A stretch of DNA of 13,164 nucleotides from Euryarchaeota archaeon RBG_13_57_23 (GTDB lineage: Archaea > Thermoplasmatota > Thermoplasmata > UBA10834): NCBI GenBank assembly GCA_001800675.1, contig MGVW01000055.1:4104-17267 (forward strand), read 5' to 3'. The notes under the pieces are model-generated. The model was not told the DNA's origin. It did no database searches and saw only the letters and a program-made list of their open reading frames with translations. This document shows, one piece after another, positions 4,995 through 10,538 of the stretch. The position numbers were made by a program, and so were the translations under genes. Within the stretch, counting starts at the first letter, position 1. Each line of letters opens with the position of its first letter.

Positions 4995-6943
4995 TCAGAC
5001 GAATCCTTGACTCTGACTGCGACGCCGCGTTTGAAGGCGAGCATCTCCTCGCGGTTCATCAGCGCTCTGCCCACCGCAGCCAATTCTCCCCTCGAGTTGA
5101 CCACGAGCACATCGTCTCCAGGCCTGATGTCCGGGTCGCATTCGCGGACGAATTTGGCGAACACGTTGTTCCCCTTGGCTGCGAACTCTGCCGGTTCGTC
5201 GTCGATTTCCACTCTCATCTTCGGCGGCTTGAGCACTTCCAGGAGCAGTCTTCCGCCTTGGAGCTTGAGCGTGAACCTGCCGTCGCCCGCCCTCATCGAG
5301 AACGCGTGCATTCCGTCGATGATGACGTTCCTGATCTTGCCGGTGCGCTCGGACTTCACCAGATCTATCCGCTTGCCATTGAGAACGTCTCCGGCCCCCT
5401 TGCCGAACTGCATGTCCAGGACCGCGCAGACCCTGAGCACATCCTGATCCCTCTTCTTGGGGCTTCCGGAGACCATCTCCTTGAGGAATCTCAGTGTCTC
5501 TTCCCCCTCCCACATAACAGCCAGAGGATAGCCGTGCTGATGCGCGTGTCTTTCCATCACTGCGTTCATCTTCCTCCGCACCTCTGGGTCCATGGCAGCG
5601 GGGATGACAGACTGCGCTATCGGATAGTATTCGTCTAGCTCGATGGGCGCGGGCCCGAAGAATGACGCCACCATGAAGCTGGCATCCACCTTATCGGACA
5701 CGGCCGCAATTTCCTTCGAGTAGTGCTTCGAATAGGGTTTCTGCGCTTCCTCGAATCCAACGAGGACCCTCGTATCGGGCTTCCGATAACGCGAGAAATA
5801 CCGTTCCTGGTACCGTAAGACCGTGGGCCGCTCGTAGCTCTCGGAGCCGCAGTAGAAGAATGCACCTCTCCTGCTGGCGGGCTCGAAGCGCTCGAAGTAC
5901 TTCTTGTGCTTCTCGAGCGTCTTGAGGGCCTCGAGCAGGGCAGGATGCGCTCTCGCGCGCATCTCGACCAGTTCCCAGATCGACCCTTCGTGGATCGCGT
6001 TCTTCACCGTCTTGATCTCTCGTAGGCAGACATGCAAGTTGTGCTCGGCAATGAGTCTCGTGCGCTGGTCATGGGGCATCTGGAGGAGCCCTTCGATGGT
6101 GTTGCGGGAGCACATCGGACAGTGGCAGGCGAGATCGTGTAGGTCCTTCAGGAAGCGCGTGCCTGTCGAGTACATCAGGCGGTCTTGGCGCGCGTACTTC
6201 GCGTAAGACGCGGAGTCGAACATGTCGCATCCGAGGAGTACAGCGAGGGGGAACACCATCGGGTGACCAGCGCCGAACAGGTGCACTGGGCGCGAAGGGT
6301 TCAATCCCTTCTTCGATGCGACGATGACCTCGGCCAAATCAGAGTACCTGTAGTTCTCGAGCAACGGCACGACCCCGCCAATCGGATGGACGTCGAAGTC
6401 GAGCGCTGAGATATCACGGGCGCATCTCTCGCGGATATCGGGATAGACGCCGCCTTGGACCGTCCCTGCTAACATCATCTTGCCCTTCTCGGGCACGGAC
6501 TCCTTCGCCCTCCTCAGCGTCTCGTCCACGGCTCTGTCCGCCTTCTCCCTTGTGAAGTCCGGTTCGGAGAAGACGTCCAATATGGTCCCGATGTCGGAGC
6601 CGATGGCCGTCTGGAACTGGACGATCTCCTTTGGGTCGACCTTGACGTCTCCGTACACATGATCCTGGAAGGTCCCGCTGTCAGTCATCACGGGCCCGTC
6701 GAATCCGAGGAGCTCATGAACTCCGGATGAGGTCGCCTTCTCCTTGAGCGCCTCGGTCCCTCTGATGATGTACGAGTTCGTGATCAGCATCTTGACTCCG
6801 AAGCGTTCCTTCATCTCCTTCGGCGATATCGTCAGGAAGTTGGGGTTCACCACAGGCAGCAGCACAGGGGTCGTGACCTTCCCGTGGGGCGTGGTCAGCT
6901 CGCATATCCTCGCGAGGCCGTCCCGTTCCTTGAGCTCGAACAT
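4991..6943 (-). CDS. tgtA: Archaeal tRNA-guanine transglycosylase (preQ0-inserting, archaeosine pathway) with C-terminal PUA domain
   Basis: Exchanges guanine at position 15 of archaeal tRNA for preQ0, the first tRNA-level step toward archaeosine. The 650 residues form a TIM-barrel catalytic domain (about 1-340), middle domains, and a C-terminal PUA domain (about the last 75 residues, from MRVEIDDEPAEF). The nucleophile region is MTDSGTFQ with Asp88. GCDMFDSA (239-246) supplies the second conserved Asp. The zinc ligands are Cys273, Cys275, Cys278 and His301 (CHCPMC and EHN). The frame is open to 7054, but ATG 6943 is preferred: the family begins near MFEL, a TATA-like sequence lies about 27 bp upstream, and a longer start would crowd the divergent promoter. 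The length is in the usual range for fused catalytic-plus-PUA enzymes. It diverges from the DUF1616-like gene. Confidence 0.93.
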   Translation of the reverse strand: MFELKERDGLARICELTTPHGKVTTPVLLPVVNPNFLTISPKEMKERFGVKMLITNSYIIRGTEALKEKATSSGVHELLGFDGPVMTDSGTFQDHVYGDVKVDPKEIVQFQTAIGSDIGTILDVFSEPDFTREKADRAVDETLRRAKESVPEKGKMMLAGTVQGGVYPDIRERCARDISALDFDVHPIGGVVPLLENYRYSDLAEVIVASKKGLNPSRPVHLFGAGHPMVFPLAVLLGCDMFDSASYAKYARQDRLMYSTGTRFLKDLHDLACHCPMCSRNTIEGLLQMPHDQRTRLIAEHNLHVCLREIKTVKNAIHEGSIWELVEMRARAHPALLEALKTLEKHKKYFERFEPASRRGAFFYCGSESYERPTVLRYQERYFSRYRKPDTRVLVGFEEAQKPYSKHYSKEIAAVSDKVDASFMVASFFGPAPIELDEYYPIAQSVIPAAMDPEVRRKMNAVMERHAHQHGYPLAVMWEGEETLRFLKEMVSGSPKKRDQDVLRVCAVLDMQFGKGAGDVLNGKRIDLVKSERTGKIRNVIIDGMHAFSMRAGDGRFTLKLQGGRLLLEVLKPPKMRVEIDDEPAEFAAKGNNVFAKFVRECDPDIRPGDDVLVVNSRGELAAVGRALMNREEMLAFKRGVAVRVKDSSD

Positions 6944-6965
6944 CCAGCCCGAGTAACGTGTGCTT

Positions 6966-6973
6966 GGTATTGA
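6966..6973 (-). promoter_or_regulatory. Candidate TATA box for tgtA
   Basis: TCAATACC on the minus strand is about 27 bp upstream of the ATG at 6943. No Shine-Dalgarno site precedes that ATG, so a leaderless mRNA is likely. The motif match is weak. Confidence 0.35.
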
Positions 6974-7007
6974 TTGTTTGTCGAGGCGCTCTCCCAGCCA
7001 GAAAACA

Positions 7008-7016
7008 CTTAAATAC
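7008..7016 (+). promoter_or_regulatory. TATA box for the DUF1616-pth2-DUF99 cluster
   Basis: CTTAAATAC, preceded by a purine-rich GAAAACA that could be a TFB recognition element, lies about 35 bp before the ATG at 7047. The match to the archaeal consensus is good, and transcription would start near 7038. Confidence 0.6.
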
Positions 7017-7046
7017 GCTCCAGATTGTGCTTGTGGCCCGGGTACG

Positions 7047-7616
7047 ATGTTCAACCTTGTTCAGGTCTTGGCCGGGCTCGCGCTCATCTTCCTTCTGCCC
7101 GGCTACACCCTGGTGAACGTGATCTTTCCGAGGCGCGGAGAGCTGGACCCGGAGTATGACGTCGTCTATCGGCTAGCCCTCGGCATGGGCCTCAGCGTGG
7201 TCGTTTCGATATTCGTGGGCTTCATGCTCAACGCCATCAGCGACGAGGAGTCCCAATACGTCCGTTCTGGGCCGCTCTGGCTAGCCCTATCGAGTCTGAC
7301 GGGTCTGTTCGTGCTGGCCGGATGGTTCAGAGGCGCCTATCCCGGCGCCGGGTACATCCATCCGACTCTGTACAGACCCACGGCCGAGAGCCGTTCGGGT
7401 GTCTCTGGCAAGAAGGAGTTCGCGAGGAAGCGCGCTCTGGAGCGGCTCCTGAAAGAGCGTGAGCAGCTGGTCGTGGATCTCAAGAAGTTCGCCGAACGGT
7501 CGTCGGATTCAAATCCCCAGAGGCAGCTGTATTACCGTAAGCGGATGGACAACACTCGAGAACGCATCGATAAAGTGAACGAGGAGATCAAGAAGCTCCA
7601 GTCGGACGGTGTCTAG
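7047..7616 (+). CDS. DUF1616-like membrane protein with C-terminal coiled coil
   Basis: A 189-aa protein with three probable membrane helices: residues 1-22 (FNLVQVLAGLALIFLLPGY), about 46-68 (LALGMGLSVVVSIFVGFML), and about 83-100 (PLWLALSSLTGLFVLAGW). The LLPGYTLVNVIFPRRGELD opening and the following RLALGMGLSV match the N-terminal part of archaeal DUF1616 proteins, whose function is unknown. The half after residue 125 is soluble, highly charged and probably coiled coil (EFARKRALERLLKEREQLVV; RERIDKVNEEIKKLQ). The upstream in-frame ATG at 6960 is rejected because it precedes the TATA box at 7008-7016. The stop codon touches the ATG of pth2 (TAGATG), so translation is probably coupled. The helices point to an inner-membrane anchor with a cytoplasmic coiled coil. 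Confidence 0.75.
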   Translation: MFNLVQVLAGLALIFLLPGYTLVNVIFPRRGELDPEYDVVYRLALGMGLSVVVSIFVGFMLNAISDEESQYVRSGPLWLALSSLTGLFVLAGWFRGAYPGAGYIHPTLYRPTAESRSGVSGKKEFARKRALERLLKEREQLVVDLKKFAERSSDSNPQRQLYYRKRMDNTRERIDKVNEEIKKLQSDGV

Positions 7617-7991
7617 ATGTCTCCGAGGAAAGGTACTCTGGACTACAAGCTCGTGGTCGTTATAAGGGACGATCTGGACATCTCCGGGGGGAAGCTGGCA
7701 GCGCAGGTCGCTCATGCGGCGGTCACATGCGCCCTCGAGGCGAAGGCCAAGAAGTCGAAGTGGTTCTCCGCCTGGTACCAGGAGGGGCAGAGAAAGGTCG
7801 TGCTGAGGGCGAAGGACCTCGAGCACCTCAGGGAGCTTCATGGCAAAGCAAGGAAGCTTGGGCTCCCACATGCGCTCATCACGGACGCCGGCTACACGGA
7901 ACTTCCTCCGAACACCACCACGTGTCTCGGCATCGGGCCGGCTCCCGAGAACGAAGTCGACAAGATCACCGGCTCGCTTCCTCTGGCGTGA
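7617..7991 (+). CDS. pth2: Peptidyl-tRNA hydrolase, Pth2 type
   Basis: Hydrolyses the ester bond of peptidyl-tRNAs that drop off the ribosome, recycling tRNA. The 124-aa protein has the archaeal/eukaryotic Pth2 fold markers: strand YKLVVVIRDDL (residues 10-20), signature GGKLAAQVAHAAV (24-36), KVVLRAKDLEHL (60-71), and the C-terminal DAGYTELPPNTTTCLGIGPAP (90-110). The length matches the archaeal family, which lacks the membrane anchor of the human protein. The ATG directly follows the upstream stop codon (TAGATG), and a GGTG at 7608-7611 may guide ribosomes. The downstream DUF99 gene begins seven bases after the stop, completing a tight three-gene unit. Confidence 0.95.
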   Translation: MSPRKGTLDYKLVVVIRDDLDISGGKLAAQVAHAAVTCALEAKAKKSKWFSAWYQEGQRKVVLRAKDLEHLRELHGKARKLGLPHALITDAGYTELPPNTTTCLGIGPAPENEVDKITGSLPLA

Positions 7992-7998
7992 TGCTGGA

Positions 7999-8571
7999 AT
8001 GAAACCTCATGCGAGGATCCTCGGCATAGACGATTCCCCTTTCAAGTTCAAGGACGAGCACGCGCTCGTCGTCGGCGCCCTGGTCAGGGTCCCGAACTAT
8101 CTCGAGAGCGTGATGAGGACAGAGATCGCTGTGGACGGGACCGATGCGACAGAGAAGCTCATCGAGATGATCAAACGGTCGCGGTACAGAGACCAGATCA
8201 AGGCGGTCATGCTCGACGGCGTCACCTTCGCCGGGTTCAATGTCGTGGACATCGAGGAACTGAGTTCGTCGACGGGCATCCCGATCATCACGATCACGCG
8301 CGACAAGCCAGATCTTGAGAAGATGCGAGAGGCCCTGATGAAATACTTCGACGACTGGAAATCTCGCTACGGAATCATCACGAAGCTCGAGCTTAGGACG
8401 GTCAAGACCGAGCACAGACCAGTCTATGTGTCCAGCTCTGGCGCGGACAAGCGGGAGATGGATGCGCTCGTGGTTGCCGCCACGGTGAGGGGGGCAATCC
8501 CGGAGCCCATACGCATCGCGCACTTGGTCGCATCTGCCATGGTCCGAGGAGAGTCGTACGGCAGCTCGTGA
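7999..8571 (+). CDS. DUF99 / UPF0215 family protein
   Basis: A 190-aa conserved archaeal protein of uncharacterised function. The N-terminal ILGIDDSPF (residues 7-15) and AVMLDGVTFAGFNVVDIEEL (about 64-83) are hallmarks of DUF99, a family related in fold to endonuclease V. The Asp residues in GIDDSP and MLDG fit possible metal ligands by analogy, but nuclease activity is not established for the family. The C-terminal PEPIRIAHLVASAM (about 168-181) is also conserved. ATG 7999 is chosen: the frame is open from 7840, but that part overlaps pth2 in another frame and does not resemble the family. It follows pth2 by seven bases and is probably the last gene of the unit, since a hairpin begins one base after the stop codon. 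Confidence 0.87.
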   Translation: MKPHARILGIDDSPFKFKDEHALVVGALVRVPNYLESVMRTEIAVDGTDATEKLIEMIKRSRYRDQIKAVMLDGVTFAGFNVVDIEELSSSTGIPIITITRDKPDLEKMREALMKYFDDWKSRYGIITKLELRTVKTEHRPVYVSSSGADKREMDALVVAATVRGAIPEPIRIAHLVASAMVRGESYGSS

Positions 8572-8572
8572 G

Positions 8573-8589
8573 CGGTTTGGGGAAAACCG
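8573..8589 (+). terminator. Hairpin directly after the DUF99 stop codon
   Basis: CGGTTT and AAACCG pair perfectly around a GGGGA loop, one base after the stop codon. No T-run follows. It could protect or end the mRNA of the preceding three-gene unit. A similar CGGTT/AACCG palindrome follows the uS7 gene. Confidence 0.4.
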
Positions 8590-8642
8590 TAAAGACCTGA
8601 CCGTCGCTCGGGATGTAGGAGGCCACGGAGGAGGTGTGGTAG

Positions 8643-9203
8643 TTGATCAAGAATATCTTCACAAAACACGATCACAGACCGATAGTCGAGATTACCAAGG
8701 AAGAGGTGATGCGGGCAGCCTCATACTATTGGAGATTCAACAACTTCGGCATATCGTTCAGCTCTCCTTACAGTATGCAGGGCTCCCAGTACTACTCGAA
8801 GCTGGGTCTCAGACAGTCCATCAGCATTAACCTGGTCGACGAGGGCCCCCAGATAGGCGTCGACCTCTCGCTCTCGGCGGAGCTCACGGACGAGGGGGCC
8901 GTTATCGGCATTGTCGGGGCTATCTTGGTGCTGCCGGTGGCTGTGGCGGTCGGGGCCGTCTCCTACATTGAGTACGACAACGACGCGCAGCGGCTGATGA
9001 ACGGGTTCTGGCAGTACCTGTATGGATTCAAGAAGAACCCAAAGTCGCCTGCGGGCCAACCGTATGTCCCGTCGTGGGCTCAGGGGCAGACCGCTCCTCA
9101 GACGGCCCAGCAGCAAACTGGCTTTCCGATGGCCTGTCCGAAGTGTGGAATGCAGCTCGATTCCGCGGATTTGTTCTGCAAGAAGTGCGGGACGAAGCTC
9201 TGA
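8643..9203 (+). CDS. Hypothetical membrane-anchored zinc-ribbon protein, 186 aa
   Basis: I do not recognise the N-terminal part. Residues 1-80 form a soluble, mixed domain with many aromatics (ASYYWRFNNFGISFSSPYS) followed by alternating polar and hydrophobic residues suggesting strands (SISINLVDEG, GVDLSLSAEL). Residues 85-108 are a single hydrophobic membrane segment (GAVIGIVGAILVLPVAVAVG). A Gln/Pro/Ala-rich linker (about 132-160) leads to a C-terminal zinc ribbon with Cys165, Cys168, Cys179 and Cys182 (CPKCG, then CKKCG). The start is TTG at 8643, supported by GGAGGTG at 8630-8636 six bases upstream. It stands alone between the DUF99 unit and the str cluster, in the same direction. The ribbon might bind protein or RNA or simply be structural; no function is claimed. 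Confidence 0.72.
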   Translation: MIKNIFTKHDHRPIVEITKEEVMRAASYYWRFNNFGISFSSPYSMQGSQYYSKLGLRQSISINLVDEGPQIGVDLSLSAELTDEGAVIGIVGAILVLPVAVAVGAVSYIEYDNDAQRLMNGFWQYLYGFKKNPKSPAGQPYVPSWAQGQTAPQTAQQQTGFPMACPKCGMQLDSADLFCKKCGTKL

Positions 9204-9251
9204 GCTGTAGCACATCTGGCCATCTGGCAGGACCAAAGGTACAAGCGCAAG

Positions 9252-9258
9252 TTTTAAT
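9252..9258 (+). promoter_or_regulatory. TATA box for the str ribosomal cluster
   Basis: TTTTAATAG, with its core at 9252-9258, sits about 48 bp before the uS12 start and would begin transcription near 9280, leaving about 20 bases of leader that includes AGGTGA at 9293-9298. A second AT patch, GTTTAAG at 9269-9275, is an alternative box that would give a nearly leaderless mRNA. Confidence 0.55.
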
Positions 9259-9302
9259 AGGGCGACGAGTTTAAGGGCAACCCTACTGGAATAGGTGAAT
9301 AG

Positions 9303-9731
9303 TTGGCCCGTGGATTGAACACAGCGCGAAAGCTTCGTCTCGACAGGCAGAAGCACAGGTGGAGCGACAGGTACTACAAGCGCCACACTCTGCACCTGAA
9401 GGAGAAGTCGGATCCGCTCGAGGGTTCCGCGCAGGCCAAGGGCGTCGTCCTTGAGAAGGTCGGGATCGAAGCGAAGCAGCCCAACTCGGCCATCAGGAAG
9501 TGCGTCAAGATACAACTGATCAAGAACGGCAGGCAGATAACCGCGTTCGCGGTCGGAGATGGCGCCATCAACTTCATAGACGAGCACGACGAGGTGATCG
9601 TGGAGGGCATCGGCGGCAGGATGGGCCGGTCCTACGGCGACATCCCCGGCGTGCGTTTCAAGGTGATCAAGGTCAACAACGTATCCTTGCACGAGCTTGT
9701 GAAGGGCAGAAAGGAAAAGCCCGTTAGGTGA
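9303..9731 (+). CDS. rpsL: 30S ribosomal protein uS12
   Basis: A 142-aa uS12 in the archaeal/eukaryotic form, part of the decoding centre of the small subunit. The KQPNSAIRKCVKIQLIKNG segment (residues 58-76) is the conserved loop that touches the decoding site, and GRSYGDIPGVRFKVIKV (108-124) is the second signature. The basic N-terminus (ARGLNTARKLRLDRQKHRW) is typical of archaeal members. The start is a TTG at 9303, because the conserved MARG opening begins there; AGGTGA at 9293-9298 lies four bases before it. Its stop codon sits inside the AGGTGA that serves the next gene. It is the first gene of the archaeal str cluster here. Confidence 0.97.
   Translation: MARGLNTARKLRLDRQKHRWSDRYYKRHTLHLKEKSDPLEGSAQAKGVVLEKVGIEAKQPNSAIRKCVKIQLIKNGRQITAFAVGDGAINFIDEHDEVIVEGIGGRMGRSYGDIPGVRFKVIKVNNVSLHELVKGRKEKPVR
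9726..9731 (+). promoter_or_regulatory. Ribosome binding site for uS7 that contains the uS12 stop codon
   Basis: AGGTGA includes the TGA stop of uS12 and lies five bases before the ATG at 9737. This favours 9737 over the GTG at 9728 as the uS7 start, because the GTG lies inside the site itself. Confidence 0.6.
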
Positions 9732-9736
9732 GCAAG

Positions 9737-10474
9737 ATGGAGCAGGGAAATCCGACTCAAGAGGAAGCGAAGTCTCCGGAACAGGCTCCGGCCCCACAGG
9801 CAGCTGCTGCACCGCCTACACTGGCTGAAGCACCCGTTCCGGAGGCAGCGCCTCCTGAACATGTCGCCTCCGAGGCGGCTCCCGTGAAGGAGCCACCGGC
9901 GCCGAAGCCGAGCGGAGTGCTCCTATTCGGGAAGTATGACGTGTCCGCGGTCTCCGTGAGGGATGTCGGCATGGCCAGATACATCGACATCTCACCGGTC
10001 GCGGTACCGCACACAGGCGGAAAGCACACGAACAAACCCTTCGCGAAGGCAAAGATGAGCATCGTGGAGCGTTTGATAAACGGCATGATGCGGACGGAGG
10101 TCTTCACCGGCAAGAAGCTCAAGTCCTACAAGGCCGTAGAGCAGGGTTTCACGATCATACAGGACAAGACGAAGGCGAATCCGCTTCAGGTGCTCGTGGA
10201 TGCCATCGTCAACACAGCCCCGAGGGAGGAGGTCACAAGACTCCAGTACGGAGGCATCTCGGTCCCGAAGGCGGTCGACGTCGCCCCTGCGAGAAGGGTT
10301 GACCTCGCCATCAGGTACATTTGCACGGGCTCGCTCGAACAGTCGCACAAGAGCAAGAAGCCGATCGCGGAGTGTCTCGCGGACGAGATCATCTCAGCGG
10401 CCAAGAACGACATCAACTGCTTCTCAGTGGGCAAGAAGGAAGAGGTTGAGAGAGTGGCCGCATCAGCGCGCTGA
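9737..10474 (+). CDS. rpsG: 30S ribosomal protein uS7 with an Ala/Pro/Glu-rich N-terminal extension
   Basis: uS7 binds the 3' major domain of 16S rRNA and lines the E and P sites. The core begins near residue 60 (GVLLFGKYDV) and shows family segments GGKHTNKPFAKAKMSIVERL, NPLQVLVDAIVNTAPREEV, and YGGISVPKAVDVAPARRVDLA, ending in the usual AAKNDINCFSVGKKEEVERVA. The 245-aa product is longer than usual archaeal uS7 (about 190-220 aa) because of about 59 extra residues made mostly of Ala, Pro and Glu (for example EQAPAPQAAAAPPTLAEAP). These are predicted to be disordered and net acidic, with about nine Glu against three Lys. The ATG at 9737 is preferred; a GTG at 9728 would add three residues. 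A palindrome follows one base after the stop codon. Confidence 0.95.
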   Translation: MEQGNPTQEEAKSPEQAPAPQAAAAPPTLAEAPVPEAAPPEHVASEAAPVKEPPAPKPSGVLLFGKYDVSAVSVRDVGMARYIDISPVAVPHTGGKHTNKPFAKAKMSIVERLINGMMRTEVFTGKKLKSYKAVEQGFTIIQDKTKANPLQVLVDAIVNTAPREEVTRLQYGGISVPKAVDVAPARRVDLAIRYICTGSLEQSHKSKKPIAECLADEIISAAKNDINCFSVGKKEEVERVAASAR

Positions 10475-10475
10475 T

Positions 10476-10487
10476 CGGTTCGAACCG
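10476..10487. repeat. 12-nt palindrome directly after the uS7 stop codon
   Basis: CGGTTCGAACCG is perfectly self-complementary and starts one base after TGA, in the 64-bp gap before EF-2. It could form a short hairpin between cistrons or be a protein-binding site. It shares CGGTT/AACCG arms with the hairpin after DUF99. Confidence 0.35.
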
Positions 10488-10538
10488 TCTCACATTGTTC
10501 ACTGTCATCTGATTGCATGCTGAACCCATGGTGAGCTT

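Noticed and set aside
6960..7046. A longer start for the DUF1616-like gene at 6960
   Set aside because: It lies upstream of a good TATA box at 7008-7016, so it would not be in the transcript; the family-like hydrophobic start is at 7047.
6944..7054. A longer start for tgtA at 7054
   Set aside because: The added 37 residues do not resemble the family, and the extension would cross the TATA box and promoter of the divergent gene. ATG 6943 fits the family start.
7840..7998. A longer start for the DUF99 gene at 7840
   Set aside because: The added 53 residues are Arg/Ser/Pro-rich and overlap pth2 in another frame; the conserved family start begins at 7999.
9219..9232. Short tandem-like repeat CATCTGGC after the zinc-ribbon gene
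   Set aside because: Two partial copies of about eight bases in a short intergenic gap are within what chance would give and do not form a stable structure.
8721..9812. A 363-codon open frame on the minus strand
   Set aside because: It runs antisense to the zinc-ribbon gene, the whole of uS12 and the start of uS7, all of which have better coding evidence. Its translation shows no recognisable domain and looks like a shadow caused by high GC.
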